This document shows, one piece after another, positions 25,003-33,551 of a stretch of DNA of 64,000 bases. This DNA is from Curtobacterium sp. MCPF17_002 (lineage in GTDB: Bacteria > Actinomycetota > Actinomycetes > Actinomycetales > Microbacteriaceae), in NCBI RefSeq assembly GCF_003234115.2, contig NZ_CP126251.1:124001-188000 (forward strand), given 5' to 3'. Position numbers and translations under genes: made by a program. The notes beneath the pieces are model-generated. The model worked only from the letters and a program-made list of their open reading frames with translations. It searched no databases and had not been told where the DNA came from. How positions within the stretch are numbered: position 1 is the stretch's first letter; each line of letters opens with the position of its first letter.

Positions 25003-26484
25003 ATGACGACGACCACCGACGAGGACGAGCAGGTTCCCGGCGTCCCCACCGCGATCCCGGACGACACCGGCTCCGCCGAGACCGCCCGCAGGACGAAGCG
25101 GCACGTCACCCGGGTCGCGTTCGTCGCCGCCCTCGGTGGACTGCTCTACGGGTACGACACCGGCGTCATCTCCGGGACGCTCATCGAGATCGGCAAGGAG
25201 TTCTCGATCGACTCCAGCGTCAAGGAGTTCATCACGGCGTCGATCCTGGTCGGCGCGATCCTCGGCGCGTTCGCCACGGGACCGATCTCGGCGAAGATCG
25301 GCCGACGCCGGACCATCCTCGTGATCGCCGCCGTCTTCGCCCTCGGGGTGCTCTTCGCCGCCGTGTCCCCGAGCCCGGTGTTCCTCATCCTCAGCCGCCT
25401 GTTCCTCGGACTGGCGGTCGGCGGATCGACCCAGACCATCCCGACGTACATCGCCGAGATCGCCCCCGGCCCCCGCCGAGGGAGCCTGGTCACCGTCTTC
25501 AACTGCGCGATCGGGGTCGGGATCCTCGCCGCAGCCCTGGTCGGGGTCACCCTCAACGGGGTCGTGTCCTGGCGCTTCATGATCGGCGTCGCGGTCGCGC
25601 CGGCCATCGTGCTCCTGCTGGGGATGCTGCGACTGCCCGAGAGCCCGCGCTGGTTCGTCGCGCAGGACCGGATCGGCCCGGCACGTCGCGTGCTCCGCTG
25701 GTTGCGGCCGGACCACCGTGCCGCCGAGGACGAGCTGGACGACATCCGCGAGCTCGACCGGGCCGAGCCGAACGCCGGTGCCGGGCAGTGGGCGCAGCTG
25801 CGGAAGCCGTGGGTCCGTCCCGCCCTCGTCGCCGGTCTCATCGTCGCCGCCTTCACGCAGCTCACCGGGCTCGAGATGATGATCTACTACACGCCGACGA
25901 TCCTCACGGACGCCGGGTTCCCGCACGTCTACTCCCTGTGGGCGAACGTCGGCGTCGGCGTCGTGTACCTCGTGATGACCTTCGTCGGGTCACGGGTCGT
26001 CGACCGGATCGGACGGCGTCGTCTGACCCTCCTGATGCTCCCCGGTGCCGCGCTGAGCATCGGGCTCTTCGGCGCGCTGTTCTTCATCCAGGACGGCAAG
26101 CCCTCGCCGGTGGTCACGATCGTGCTGATCCTGGCGTTCATGTTCTTCCAGGCGGGCGGCATCCAGGTCGTCGGGTGGCTCGTCGGTTCCGAGATGTACC
26201 CGCTGCGGATCCGAGCGGCCGCCACGAGCCTGCACGCGATGGTGCTCTGGGCCGCCGACCTGCTCGTGACCTCGACGGCGTTGACGCTCACCGGGTGGAT
26301 CGGGCTCGGCGGCACGATGCTCGTCTACGCCGCCCTCAACGTGCTCGGGTGGGTCCTCGTGTTCCTCCGGGTGCCCGAGACGAAGGGGAAGTCCCTCGAG
26401 CAGATCGAGCAGTCGCTGCGGGACGAGACGTTCCTGCCGCGCCGGCGTGGTCGGGAGGAACGGAGGACCGGCAGGGCCGCCTGA
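25003..26484 (+). CDS. Sugar porter family MFS transporter
   Basis: 493 residues, twelve helices. Sugar-porter signatures: GGLLYGYDTGVISG in helix 1, FATGPISAKIGRRRTI after helix 2, RLFLGLAVGGSTQTIPTYIAEIAP in helix 4, PESPRWFV after helix 6, VDRIGRRRLTL after helix 8 and PETKGKSLEQIEQSL after helix 12. Imports a hexose, pentose or polyol with a proton; the substrate cannot be told. ATG 25003 has GGCAGGAGAGG upstream. It stands alone without metabolic partners. Confidence 0.93.
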   Translation: MTTTTDEDEQVPGVPTAIPDDTGSAETARRTKRHVTRVAFVAALGGLLYGYDTGVISGTLIEIGKEFSIDSSVKEFITASILVGAILGAFATGPISAKIGRRRTILVIAAVFALGVLFAAVSPSPVFLILSRLFLGLAVGGSTQTIPTYIAEIAPGPRRGSLVTVFNCAIGVGILAAALVGVTLNGVVSWRFMIGVAVAPAIVLLLGMLRLPESPRWFVAQDRIGPARRVLRWLRPDHRAAEDELDDIRELDRAEPNAGAGQWAQLRKPWVRPALVAGLIVAAFTQLTGLEMMIYYTPTILTDAGFPHVYSLWANVGVGVVYLVMTFVGSRVVDRIGRRRLTLLMLPGAALSIGLFGALFFIQDGKPSPVVTIVLILAFMFFQAGGIQVVGWLVGSEMYPLRIRAAATSLHAMVLWAADLLVTSTALTLTGWIGLGGTMLVYAALNVLGWVLVFLRVPETKGKSLEQIEQSLRDETFLPRRRGREERRTGRAA

Positions 26485-26516
26485 GCGTGCACGCTCTGGC
26501 CGCTTGCGCCCGCGCG

Positions 26517-26555
26517 TCAGGCGGGACGTGCGCGTCAAGTGCGACGTGCGCGTCA
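26517..26555. repeat. 18-bp repeat carrying the stop codon of the next gene
   Basis: TCA (TGA on the minus strand) recurs at 26517, 26535 and 26553, exactly 18 bp apart, within units sharing GACGTGCGCG. The epimerase-like gene stops at the 26553 copy; the other two are in-frame spare stops. Confidence 0.85.
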
Positions 26556-27437
26556 GGGGTGGCGGGTGCCGTCGCCCGCGAGCACGGCCCGGTACCCCTC
26601 GCGGAACGTCGGGTACCTCGGGGCCCAACCGGTCGACCGGAGCAGCGCGTTCGACAGCCGCTTGTCGCCCCCGGCCTGGCGGGCGTCGCCTCCACACCGC
26701 ACCGGCTCGGGCAGTCCGAGTTCGTCGGCCAGGAACCGCAGCACGTCGTCGAGGCGAGCAGGCTCGTCGTCGGTGCCGAGGTACAGCGGCGCGGGGTCCG
26801 GCACCGTCGCGAGGTGCACGAGTGCCGCGGCGGCGTCGTCGCGGTGGATCCGGTTCGTGTGCGGCGACGTGTCCGGCGCGAGACGAGCCGACCCGGATCG
26901 GACCTGGTCGATGAGTCGCTCGCGGCCCGGGCCGTACACCCCGGAGAGCCGGACGAGCACGGCGTCGGGCGCGCGGTCGCGGAGCAGCGCTTCGGCCTCG
27001 ACCAGGACCCCGGCGGTGGGGGTACCCGCACGAGCCGGCGTCTCCTCGGTGACCACGCTGCCGTCGTCGACGTCGTGGACCGCGGTCGAGGACACCACGA
27101 GCAGCCGAGGACTCGCGCCGGAGGCGTCGACCCCGTCGAGCACGTTCCGCAGCCCGTCGACGTAGGTGGCGCGGTACTCGTCGACGTCGCGGCTGCCGGC
27201 GGCGAGGGCCACGACGACCACCGCGGTGTCGTCCGGGATCTCCGGCACGTCGCGCCGCAGGTCGGTGCTCCGGCCGATGAGCGGTGCGGGGACCAGTTCG
27301 GCGCGGCGGCGGAGGCCGATCACGTCGTGGCCCCGCTCGGCGAACCGCAGCCCGGCCTCGGTGCCCAGGTCGCCGCAGCCGGCGATCACGACGGTCCCGC
27401 GCTGGTGGTCGGTCGGTCGGACGGTCTCGGCTGGCAT
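26553..27437 (-). CDS. NAD(P)-binding epimerase/dehydratase-like protein (extended SDR, YeeZ-like)
   Basis: 294 residues. Rossmann nucleotide motif TVVIAGCGDLGTEAGLRFAERGHDVIGLRR near residue 15; VVSSTAVHDV and VRLSGVYGPGRERLIDQV match the extended-SDR core, but the YxxxK pair is not seen at its usual place, as in YeeZ-type members. The reaction is unknown. ATG at 27437 (MPAETVRP). Its stop lies in an 18-bp tandem repeat. Confidence 0.78.
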   Translation of the reverse strand: MPAETVRPTDHQRGTVVIAGCGDLGTEAGLRFAERGHDVIGLRRRAELVPAPLIGRSTDLRRDVPEIPDDTAVVVVALAAGSRDVDEYRATYVDGLRNVLDGVDASGASPRLLVVSSTAVHDVDDGSVVTEETPARAGTPTAGVLVEAEALLRDRAPDAVLVRLSGVYGPGRERLIDQVRSGSARLAPDTSPHTNRIHRDDAAAALVHLATVPDPAPLYLGTDDEPARLDDVLRFLADELGLPEPVRCGGDARQAGGDKRLSNALLRSTGWAPRYPTFREGYRAVLAGDGTRHP

Positions 27438-27456
27438 GCCCCGAGTATGCCGCGGC

Positions 27457-27490
27457 CGACCCCGACCGGACGGGCGTCCGGTCGGGGTCG
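27457..27490 (-). terminator. Strong hairpin after the YbfB-like MFS gene
   Basis: Perfect 14-bp stem (27457-27470 with 27477-27490), 6-nt loop, 17 nt beyond the MFS stop on the minus strand and 20 nt before the epimerase-like start. No T-tract. Confidence 0.6.
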
Positions 27491-27507
27491 CGGTCGTGCA
27501 GTCGGTG

Positions 27508-28722
27508 TCAGCGCGCCGACCGCGAGGGCTCGATCGCGGTGCCGACGCGGTGCGGGAACCGGAAGCGCACGGCGAGTCCGGCGATGGCCGCGGCCGCGAT
27601 GACCGCTCCACCGAGCAGCAGGGGTCCGCTGTACCCGGCGGTGAGCAGCGGGCGGGAGAGCACCGGTCCGAGGATCTGACCGACGGCGTACCCGGTGGTC
27701 AGGAGCGCCACGGCCCGGGGGACCTGCAGGTGGGCACCGAGGGCGAGGGCGAGCGAGCTGATGCCGACGAAGGTGCCGCCGAAGAGCGCCGCTGACACCA
27801 GGGCGCTGACGCTCCCGGGGAGCACCCCGGTCAGGGCGACACCGACGGCCTGCACGCCGAGCGCGACGGTGAGGAGCGTGGGGCGGCTCCACCGGCGTCC
27901 GAGCGCGGTCCACAGTGCTGCCCCGGGCATGGCGGCCAGGCCGACGACGACCCAGGCGCCGTCCCCGACCCAGGCGGGCCCGTCCTGCCCGATAGCGGCG
28001 ACGAGGAACGTCCCGGCGATGATGTAGCCGATGCCCTCGAACCCGTAGCTGACCACGAGCGCGGCGAACCGGTGTCCCGTCGGCGGGAGGGGGGCTCCGT
28101 CGGACGCGGCGACCCGAGGCGCGACCGTCGCCGGACGGAGCCCCCACGCGACGATGGTGAGGGCCGCGGTGAGTCCGGCTGCGATGAACCACGCGGTCTG
28201 CCAGGTGGACGTCACCCGCACGACGAGGACGACGATGCCGGAGAGCGCGATGCCGGTGCCGATGCCGCCGAAGCCCCACCCGACGAAGTGCGGCCCGACC
28301 GCTCGGAGCTGGGAGATCATCGACGACGTGGCGTAGATGAACACCAGGGCGCTGGTCGCGCCGGCGACGAACCGGAGGGCCGTCCACCAGGTGCCGTCCG
28401 AGGTTGCCGGCATGAGTGCGAGCGTCACGATCGTGAGGAGCATCGCGACCCGCATCACCCACTGCGACCGGACGAGGACCGGCACCCCGATGCCGAGGAG
28501 CGCGCCGAGCAGGTAGCCGACGTAGTTGGCGGTGGCGAGACCCGCGCCGTCGCTGACGGACAGGCCGGCCTGGGTCTGCATGAGCGGCAGGATCGGCGTG
28601 TAGACGAACCGGGCGATGCCCGTGCTCGCCGCCAGTGCCGCGGCGCCCTGCAGGACGACCATCGCGGGCGAGAGCACCCGCAGCGACGGGAGGGAGATCG
28701 TGTGGGTGGCGGTGATGGCCAT
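27508..28722 (-). CDS. YbfB/YjiJ family MFS transporter
   Basis: 404 residues, twelve helices. GIARFVYTPILPLMQTQAGLSVSDGAGLATANYVGYLLGALLG near the N-terminus and VGWGFGGIGTGIALSGIVVL are typical of the YbfB/YjiJ (MFS_1-like) group. Substrate unknown; divergently transcribed LysR genes usually control such transporters, and here one starts 116 bp away. Arg-rich C-terminus (PSRSAR). Confidence 0.86.
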   Translation of the reverse strand: MAITATHTISLPSLRVLSPAMVVLQGAAALAASTGIARFVYTPILPLMQTQAGLSVSDGAGLATANYVGYLLGALLGIGVPVLVRSQWVMRVAMLLTIVTLALMPATSDGTWWTALRFVAGATSALVFIYATSSMISQLRAVGPHFVGWGFGGIGTGIALSGIVVLVVRVTSTWQTAWFIAAGLTAALTIVAWGLRPATVAPRVAASDGAPLPPTGHRFAALVVSYGFEGIGYIIAGTFLVAAIGQDGPAWVGDGAWVVVGLAAMPGAALWTALGRRWSRPTLLTVALGVQAVGVALTGVLPGSVSALVSAALFGGTFVGISSLALALGAHLQVPRAVALLTTGYAVGQILGPVLSRPLLTAGYSGPLLLGGAVIAAAAIAGLAVRFRFPHRVGTAIEPSRSAR

Positions 28723-28824
28723 GGGGTTCCCGTCTGTCGGTGGTCCGGTGGAGCAGCGGTTCCGGCTGCAGCAGTGACGCTACGAGTGGTCGATCAGGAG
28801 CGGAATTGCCGGACACGGCGGACT

Positions 28825-28830
28825 TATGCT
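28825..28830 (+). promoter_or_regulatory. Candidate -10 box of the LysR gene
   Basis: TATGCT ends 8 nt before the ATG at 28839. No good -35 at 17 bp. The same hexamer is used at the ftsH and tRNA promoters in this window. Confidence 0.35.
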
Positions 28831-28838
28831 TGGCGGTC

Positions 28839-29702
28839 ATGGACGTCGAACTGCGCCACCTGCGGGCGTTCCTGATGGTCGCCCGGCACCTGTCCTTCAC
28901 CCGGGCGGCCGAGCAGCTCTTCGTGACGCAGCCGGCGCTGACCCGGACGATCAAGCAGCTCGAGGACCTCCTCGAGGTCCGCCTGCTCGACCGGGACACC
29001 CGCCGCGTGGGGTTGACGGAGGCCGGCGAGCGGTTCTTCGAGCAGGCGCAGTCGGCGGTCGGGGCCGTCGACCGGGCGGTCTCGTCGGTGCGGACGCCGA
29101 CCCCGCTGCAGCTGGCCTTCACCTGGTTGCTCCCGACGCCGTGGGCCCAGGACGCCATCGCCGAGTACGAGCGCCTGGGTGAGGGCTCCGTGGCACTCGT
29201 GCGGACAGACGAGCCGATCGCCGCGCTGCTCCGCGGTGACGTCGACGTCGCGGTCCTCCGGGAGCCCCGCGATGTCCCGGACCGTGTCCGCGTCCTCCCG
29301 CTCCTCCACGAGGAGCGCGTGCTGATCTGCTCCGTCCGGTCCGGCATCGAGGAGGACGAGCCGGTGCCGTGGAGCGGGCTCCGGAACCACCCGTTCGTGT
29401 TCAACGCCGTCTCCGGGACGGTCGGTCCGTGGTCGTGGCCCGACGGGGACGGCCCGACGACCTTCGTCGAGACCGCCAACTACGACGAGTGGCTCGAGTC
29501 GATCGCGGCGGGCCGGGGCGTCGGCGTCGTCTCCGCGCTCGCCGCGCAGCGCACGATCCACCCCGCCATCCGGTTCGTCCCGCTCGTGGACTCACCGCCG
29601 AGCTCGGTGTCCATCGCGTTCGTCCCGGGCGACCGGGACCCGGTGAAGCGCCGGTTCGTCGAAGCGGCGACGGCGGCTGCGCTCACCACAACGGAGCGAT
29701 AA
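28839..29702 (+). CDS. LysR family transcriptional regulator
   Basis: 287 residues. The N-terminal wHTH reads DVELRHLRAFLMVARHLSFTRAAEQLFVTQPALTRTIKQLEDLLEVRLLDRDTRRVGLTEAG, a full LysR signature. The C-terminal half is the substrate-binding domain (LLRGDVDVAVLREP, ETANYDEWLESIAAGRGVGVVSALAAQ). By position it should regulate the divergent MFS gene. Its TAA stop overlaps the operator-like site of the next gene. Confidence 0.93.
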   Translation: MDVELRHLRAFLMVARHLSFTRAAEQLFVTQPALTRTIKQLEDLLEVRLLDRDTRRVGLTEAGERFFEQAQSAVGAVDRAVSSVRTPTPLQLAFTWLLPTPWAQDAIAEYERLGEGSVALVRTDEPIAALLRGDVDVAVLREPRDVPDRVRVLPLLHEERVLICSVRSGIEEDEPVPWSGLRNHPFVFNAVSGTVGPWSWPDGDGPTTFVETANYDEWLESIAAGRGVGVVSALAAQRTIHPAIRFVPLVDSPPSSVSIAFVPGDRDPVKRRFVEAATAAALTTTER

Positions 29703-29718
29703 CCAATCGGTCTACTAG
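29700..29718. promoter_or_regulatory. TetR operator-like site, copy 1
   Basis: 19-bp site matching 30363-30381 at 16 of 19 bases, with CGGTCTACTAG identical. It lies 17 nt before the TetR start codon, where autoregulation would act, and resembles the GGTCTA half-site of NemR-type operators. Confidence 0.6.
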
Positions 29719-29735
29719 TGTGCTACGGTCTCCAC

Positions 29736-30320
29736 ATGCCCACCGAGACCACCTCCCGCCAGGCCATCCTGGACGCCGGGCAGCGGACCATCGCCCACCG
29801 GGGATGGGCCGCGGTCGGGCTCAACGAGATCCTCAAGGTCTCCGGCGTTCCGCGGGGGTCGTTCTACTACTACTTCCCCTCGAAGGACGCCTTCGGCGAG
29901 GCGATGATGCAGGAGTACTTCCGCGAGTACGTGGCGGACATGGACGGCATCTTCGCCCAGCACGACGTCCCCGCCGCCGAGCGCCTCATGCAGTACTGGC
30001 GGCAGTGGCGGGACACCCAGAGCCTCGACGACTGCCAGGGCAAGTGCCTGGCCGTGAAGCTCGGCGCCGAGGTCGCGGACCTGTCCGAACCGATGCGCCT
30101 GGCGCTGAAGGACGGCACGACCGCGATCACCGAACGCATCGCGACGATGATCGCCGCGGGGCAGGCGGACGGGTCGCTCGCGGTCGGCAGTGACCCGGCG
30201 ACCACCGCCGAGACCCTGTACGACCTCTGGCTCGGGGCGAGCGTGATGGCGAAGATCCACCGCCGGACGGCACCGGTGGACAATGCCCTCGCGATGACGG
30301 CCCAGCTCCTGCACGCCTGA
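29736..30320 (+). CDS. TetR/AcrR regulator, NemR-like
   Basis: 194 residues. HTH: RQAILDAGQRTIAHRGWAAVGLNEILKVSGVPRGSFYYYFPSKDAFGEAMM. The ligand domain carries SLDDCQGKCLAVKLGAEVADLSEPMR with cysteines C100 and C104; NemR of E. coli, an electrophile/hypochlorous-acid sensor, has its reactive cysteine in the corresponding GCLLGN region. A redox or electrophile sensor is therefore likely (inference). Its probable site is found before itself and before the DJ-1/PfpI operon. ATG 29736 follows the shared site closely. Confidence 0.9.
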   Translation: MPTETTSRQAILDAGQRTIAHRGWAAVGLNEILKVSGVPRGSFYYYFPSKDAFGEAMMQEYFREYVADMDGIFAQHDVPAAERLMQYWRQWRDTQSLDDCQGKCLAVKLGAEVADLSEPMRLALKDGTTAITERIATMIAAGQADGSLAVGSDPATTAETLYDLWLGASVMAKIHRRTAPVDNALAMTAQLLHA

Positions 30321-30362
30321 CTGGCACGGCCCGAAATGGCCTGCCAGCAGTGCATCCATTTA

Positions 30363-30381
30363 TAACTGACCGGTCTACTAG
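30363..30381. promoter_or_regulatory. TetR operator-like site, copy 2
   Basis: Second copy of the 19-bp site, 13 nt before the DJ-1/PfpI start codon; it is centred on the palindrome GACCGGTC. Confidence 0.6.
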
Positions 30382-30394
30382 CGAAGGAACCACC

Positions 30395-31084
30395 ATGAAG
30401 ATCCTCCTCGTCCTCACGTCGCACGACCAGCTCGGCGACACCGGCCGCACGACCGGCTTCTGGCTCGAAGAGCTCGCCGCGCCGTACTACCGGTTCGTCG
30501 AAGCCGGCGCCGAGATCGTCCTCGCCTCGCCGAAGGGCGGACAGCCGCCGCTCGACCCGAAGAGCAACGAGCCGGCGAACCAGACCGACCAGACCCGCCG
30601 CTTCGAGAACGACCCGGCGGCGCTCGAGGCGCTCGCGAACACCGTCCGTCTGGACAGCGTGGACGTCGCCGACTTCGACACCGTCTTCTACCCCGGCGGA
30701 CACGGTCCGCTCTGGGACCTCGCCGAGGACCAGGACTCGGTCCGCCTCATCCAGGACACGCTGCGCTCGGGCAAGCCGATCGCGCTGGTCTGCCACGCGC
30801 CCGGCGTCCTGCGCCACGTCACGAACGAGGACGGTACCCCGCTCGTGCAGGGTCGTCGCGTGACCGGCTTCACGAACTCCGAGGAAGCGGGCGTCGGCCT
30901 CACGGACGTCGTGCCCTTCCTCGTCGAGGACGAGCTGCGGGGCCTCGGTGGCGACTACAGCAAGATCGGCGACTGGCAGCCCTACGTCGTCGAGGACGGC
31001 CTGCTCATCACCGGCCAGAACCCGGCCTCGTCGGCATCCGCGGCTGACGCACTGCTCACGAAGCTCGGGACGCTGACCGCATGA
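30395..31084 (+). CDS. DJ-1/PfpI (Hsp31-like) type 1 glutamine amidotransferase domain protein
   Basis: 229 residues. Catalytic nucleophile in ALVCHAPGVL (nucleophile elbow) after the FYPGGHGPLWDL oxyanion segment; the substrate-side TGFWLEELAAPYYRF stretch is that of the Hsp31/YajL-like glyoxalase/deglycase group. Members detoxify methylglyoxal or act as chaperones under electrophile stress, which fits control by a NemR-like regulator. RBS GAAGGA 8 nt upstream of ATG 30395. Shares ATGA with the DUF1330 gene. Confidence 0.9.
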   Translation: MKILLVLTSHDQLGDTGRTTGFWLEELAAPYYRFVEAGAEIVLASPKGGQPPLDPKSNEPANQTDQTRRFENDPAALEALANTVRLDSVDVADFDTVFYPGGHGPLWDLAEDQDSVRLIQDTLRSGKPIALVCHAPGVLRHVTNEDGTPLVQGRRVTGFTNSEEAGVGLTDVVPFLVEDELRGLGGDYSKIGDWQPYVVEDGLLITGQNPASSASAADALLTKLGTLTA

Positions 31085-31374
31085 GCGCCTACGTCGTGAT
31101 GATCCGGGAGGCCCTCCGTGACCAGGACGAGTTCGACACGTACGCGACGGCCGCCCGTGCAGCCCGCTCCGGCCACCCGATCACGCCGGTGATCGGGTAC
31201 GGCGAGGTCACCACCCTCGAGGGGACGCCCGTCGACGGCATCCTCGTCAACGAGTTCCCGACCGTCCAGGACGCCCTCGACTGGTACCACAGCCCCGCCT
31301 ACCAGGCGGCACTCCCGCACCGGCAGGCGGCCGCCGACTACCGGGTCCTCATCGTCCCCGGCGTCGAGGGCTGA
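31081..31374 (+). CDS. DUF1330 domain protein
   Basis: 97 residues, ferredoxin-like dimeric alpha/beta barrel of the DUF1330 family: YVVMIREALRDQDEFDTYATAARAA, then VTTLEGTPVDGILVNEFPTVQDALDWYHSPAYQAALPHRQ, which is the family's most conserved part. Function unknown. Translationally coupled to the DJ-1/PfpI gene. Confidence 0.88.
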   Translation: MSAYVVMIREALRDQDEFDTYATAARAARSGHPITPVIGYGEVTTLEGTPVDGILVNEFPTVQDALDWYHSPAYQAALPHRQAAADYRVLIVPGVEG

Positions 31375-31381
31375 GCCCCGC

Positions 31382-31441
31382 GCACAACCGAAGTCACCCC
31401 GAACCGCGCATCGCCGCGGCTCGGGGTGACTTCCGTTGTGC
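31382..31441. repeat. Imperfect 27-bp inverted repeat, dispersed element copy 1
   Basis: Arms 31382-31408 and 31415-31441 pair at 25 of 27 positions with a 6-nt loop. The left 24 bp (31382-31405) recur exactly, inverted, at 51009-51032. REP-like palindromic element. Confidence 0.85.
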
Positions 31442-31462
31442 ACCGCGTCCGCGCCACAAAAC

Positions 31463-31545
31463 CCGCCGCCCCCCCCCCGCCGCCCGCCGCCGCAAAGCCG
31501 CCCGCCGCCGCACCGCAAAGCCGGCCGCGCCCCGCCCCCTGCGCA
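31463..31545. repeat. CCG/CGC low-complexity tract with ten-C run
   Basis: C/G-only sequence rich in CCGCCG with a run of ten C at 31469-31478 and two ACCGCAAAGCC-like motifs. No gene is supported here; the open frame through it is only the upstream extension of the yceI frame. Confidence 0.7.
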
Positions 31546-31587
31546 ACCCCGGGTGAACGATCCGCCCCGCCACCTCGTCGTCGGGGT

Positions 31588-32277
31588 ATGGGACTCCGCA
31601 CACGCACCAAGGTCATCATCGGCATCTCCGCCGGCGTCGTCGTGATCGCCGCCGCCGCGGCCATCGCCGGGCCGGTCATCTACGCGAACACCGTCAACGG
31701 TCAGGCCGCCGCCGCGCCCTCCGTGTCGGCGTCCTCGTCCGCGAGCCTGGACGCGACCGACGCCGACGGCACCTGGACCAGCAGGGGCACGTCCTTCGCC
31801 GGGTACCGGGTGCACGAGGTCCTGCAGGGGAATGATGTGAACGTGGTCGGACGCACGAAGGACGTGACGGGCACCGCCGAGGTCGACGGCGGTTCGCTCA
31901 CGAAGGCGACCGTCACGGTCCAGGTCGCGAAGATCAGCACGCCGGAGTCGGCCCGCGACCAGTACTTCCGCTCCACCGCGCTCCAGACCGACCGGTTCCC
32001 GACGGCGACGTTCACGCTGACGAAGCCGGTGGACGTGTCCGGGGCGCTCGACGGCGCGACGCAGGACGTCACCCTGACGGGCACGATGGACCTGCACGGC
32101 GTCGAGCAGCCCGTGACCGCGGACGCCCAGGTCGCCGTCGGCGCGGGCGGGACCGTGCAGGTCGCGGGCTCGGTGCCCATCACCTTCGCGGACTACGGCG
32201 TCGAGGCCCCGTCGCTCGGCTTCGTCACGGTCGACGGGAAGGGCGCGGTCGAGTTCTCCCTCGACCTCGGCAAGTGA
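31588..32277 (+). CDS. YceI family protein, membrane-anchored
   Basis: 229 residues. Residues 8-30 (KVIIGISAGVVVIAAAAAIAGPVIY) form an uncleaved N-terminal membrane anchor, followed by a Ser/Ala linker and a YceI lipocalin-like domain: GTSFAGYRVHEVL, VTVQVAKISTPESARDQYFRSTALQTDRFPTATF, GTMDLHGVEQPV and ITFADYGVEAPSLGFVTV. YceI proteins bind isoprenoid lipids. Its stop overlaps the ECF sigma factor start by 4 nt, so the operon is yceI-sigma-anti-sigma. Confidence 0.92.
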   Translation: MGLRTRTKVIIGISAGVVVIAAAAAIAGPVIYANTVNGQAAAAPSVSASSSASLDATDADGTWTSRGTSFAGYRVHEVLQGNDVNVVGRTKDVTGTAEVDGGSLTKATVTVQVAKISTPESARDQYFRSTALQTDRFPTATFTLTKPVDVSGALDGATQDVTLTGTMDLHGVEQPVTADAQVAVGAGGTVQVAGSVPITFADYGVEAPSLGFVTVDGKGAVEFSLDLGK

Positions 32278-32789
32278 CCGTGACGAGCCGGTCCGCCGAC
32301 GAGCTGCTCGCGACGCTGTACCGCGAGCACGGTGACGCGCTCACCCGGTACGTCCGGCACCTGACGCGGGACGGCTCGATGGTCGAGGACGTCGTGCAGG
32401 AGACGATGGTGCGTGCCTGGCAGCGGCCGGCGGTGCTGGAACGGACGCCGGACAGCGCGCGTGCGTGGCTGTTCACGGTGGCGCGGAACCTGGTGGTCGA
32501 CGACGCGCGTTCGGCACGCAGCCGGCGTGAGCACGGCACCGAGCACCAGGTCGATCGGGTCGAGGCTGACCGCACGGACGCGGTGCTCGACCGGATCGTG
32601 GTCGCCGACGCGCTCGCGTCGCTGAGCCCCGACCACCGCCGCGTGGTCGTCGACGCCTACTGGCTCGGACACACGGTCCCGGAGATCGCACGACGACACG
32701 ACGTCCCGGAGGGCACCGTCAAGTCACGGCTGCACTACGGACTGCGGGCCCTCCGGCTTGCACTGCAGGAACGAGGAGTGACCCGATGA
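32274..32789 (+). CDS. ECF RNA polymerase sigma factor
   Basis: 171 residues. Region 2: LYREHGDALTRYVRHLTRDGSMVEDVVQETMVRAWQRP; region 4: LSPDHRRVVVDAYWLGHTVPEIARRHDVPEGTVKSRLHYGLRAL. Layout resembles the SigL group, whose anti-sigma factor is a zinc-binding membrane protein like the next gene. GTG 32274 overlaps the yceI stop; a second GTG two codons on is possible. Confidence 0.93.
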   Translation: MTVTSRSADELLATLYREHGDALTRYVRHLTRDGSMVEDVVQETMVRAWQRPAVLERTPDSARAWLFTVARNLVVDDARSARSRREHGTEHQVDRVEADRTDAVLDRIVVADALASLSPDHRRVVVDAYWLGHTVPEIARRHDVPEGTVKSRLHYGLRALRLALQERGVTR

Positions 32790-33493
32790 CCGACGACCGG
32801 TACGCCGACTGGGACGCCGCGTACGTCCTCGGCTCGCTGCCCCCGGAGGAGCGGCTCGAGTACGAGCGGCACCTCGAGACGTGCGACCGCTGTGCGGCCG
32901 CCGTCGCCGAGCTGGTCGGTCTGCCCGGCCTGTTGGGGAAGCTGCCGGCCGACCAGGCGGTCGAGATCGCAGAACCGGACGGGAGGCCCGACACACGTTC
33001 CGAGAGCACCCTCGCCTCCGTCGCGCACCGGGTTCGACACCGTCGCCTCCGTCGCCGGGTGTGGGTCGCCGCCACCGCGGGGCTGGCGGTCGTCGCAGCC
33101 GTGCTCGGTGGACTCGCCGTCGGCACGGCCGCGGACCGGAACACCGTCGAGGCCGGCGTGACCCCGTCAGCGAGTGCCGTCGCCGACCGGTACGCGATGG
33201 TCGGCGAGCAGGGGCTCGACGTCGACCTCGCGGTGAGCGGGGAGTCGTGGGGGACCCGGTTCGACTGGGGGTGCTCGTACGGCGGCAGGACGTGGGCGTC
33301 GGACGGCTCGGTGATGTACGACCTCGTCGTGGTCCGGACCGACGGCACCGACCAGACGGTGGCGTCCTGGACGGCAGCCGGTGCGGACGCGAAGGGGCTG
33401 TCCGCGTCGACCGACATCCCGCGGGCGGACATCGCGAGCGTGCAGGTGCGGCTCCGCGGTGCGAGCGGGGTGCTCGCCGGCGTCGACCTGTAG
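32786..33493 (+). CDS. Zinc-finger anti-sigma factor with membrane helix
   Basis: 235 residues. Anti-sigma (ZAS) motif H-x3-C-x2-C as HLETCDRC near residue 30-38, a membrane helix at about 93-115 (VWVAATAGLAVVAAVLGGLAVG), and an external domain of about 115 residues (YAMVGEQGLDVDLAVSGESWGTRFDW...). Holds the adjacent sigma factor at the membrane and probably releases it on a redox or envelope signal. ATGA overlap with the sigma gene. Confidence 0.92.
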   Translation: MTDDRYADWDAAYVLGSLPPEERLEYERHLETCDRCAAAVAELVGLPGLLGKLPADQAVEIAEPDGRPDTRSESTLASVAHRVRHRRLRRRVWVAATAGLAVVAAVLGGLAVGTAADRNTVEAGVTPSASAVADRYAMVGEQGLDVDLAVSGESWGTRFDWGCSYGGRTWASDGSVMYDLVVVRTDGTDQTVASWTAAGADAKGLSASTDIPRADIASVQVRLRGASGVLAGVDL

Positions 33494-33534
33494 CCCGGTC
33501 GAACCAGCCCGCTCGGACCAGCCCGGTCGACCAG
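33494..33534. repeat. 14-bp tandem repeat, three units
   Basis: CCCGGTCGAACCAG, CCCGCTCGGACCAG and CCCGGTCGACCAG follow directly after the anti-sigma stop (TAG 33491-33493), in the gap before the convergent marR. Confidence 0.85.
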
Positions 33535-33551
33535 CCGCGTCGTCCGGCGGG

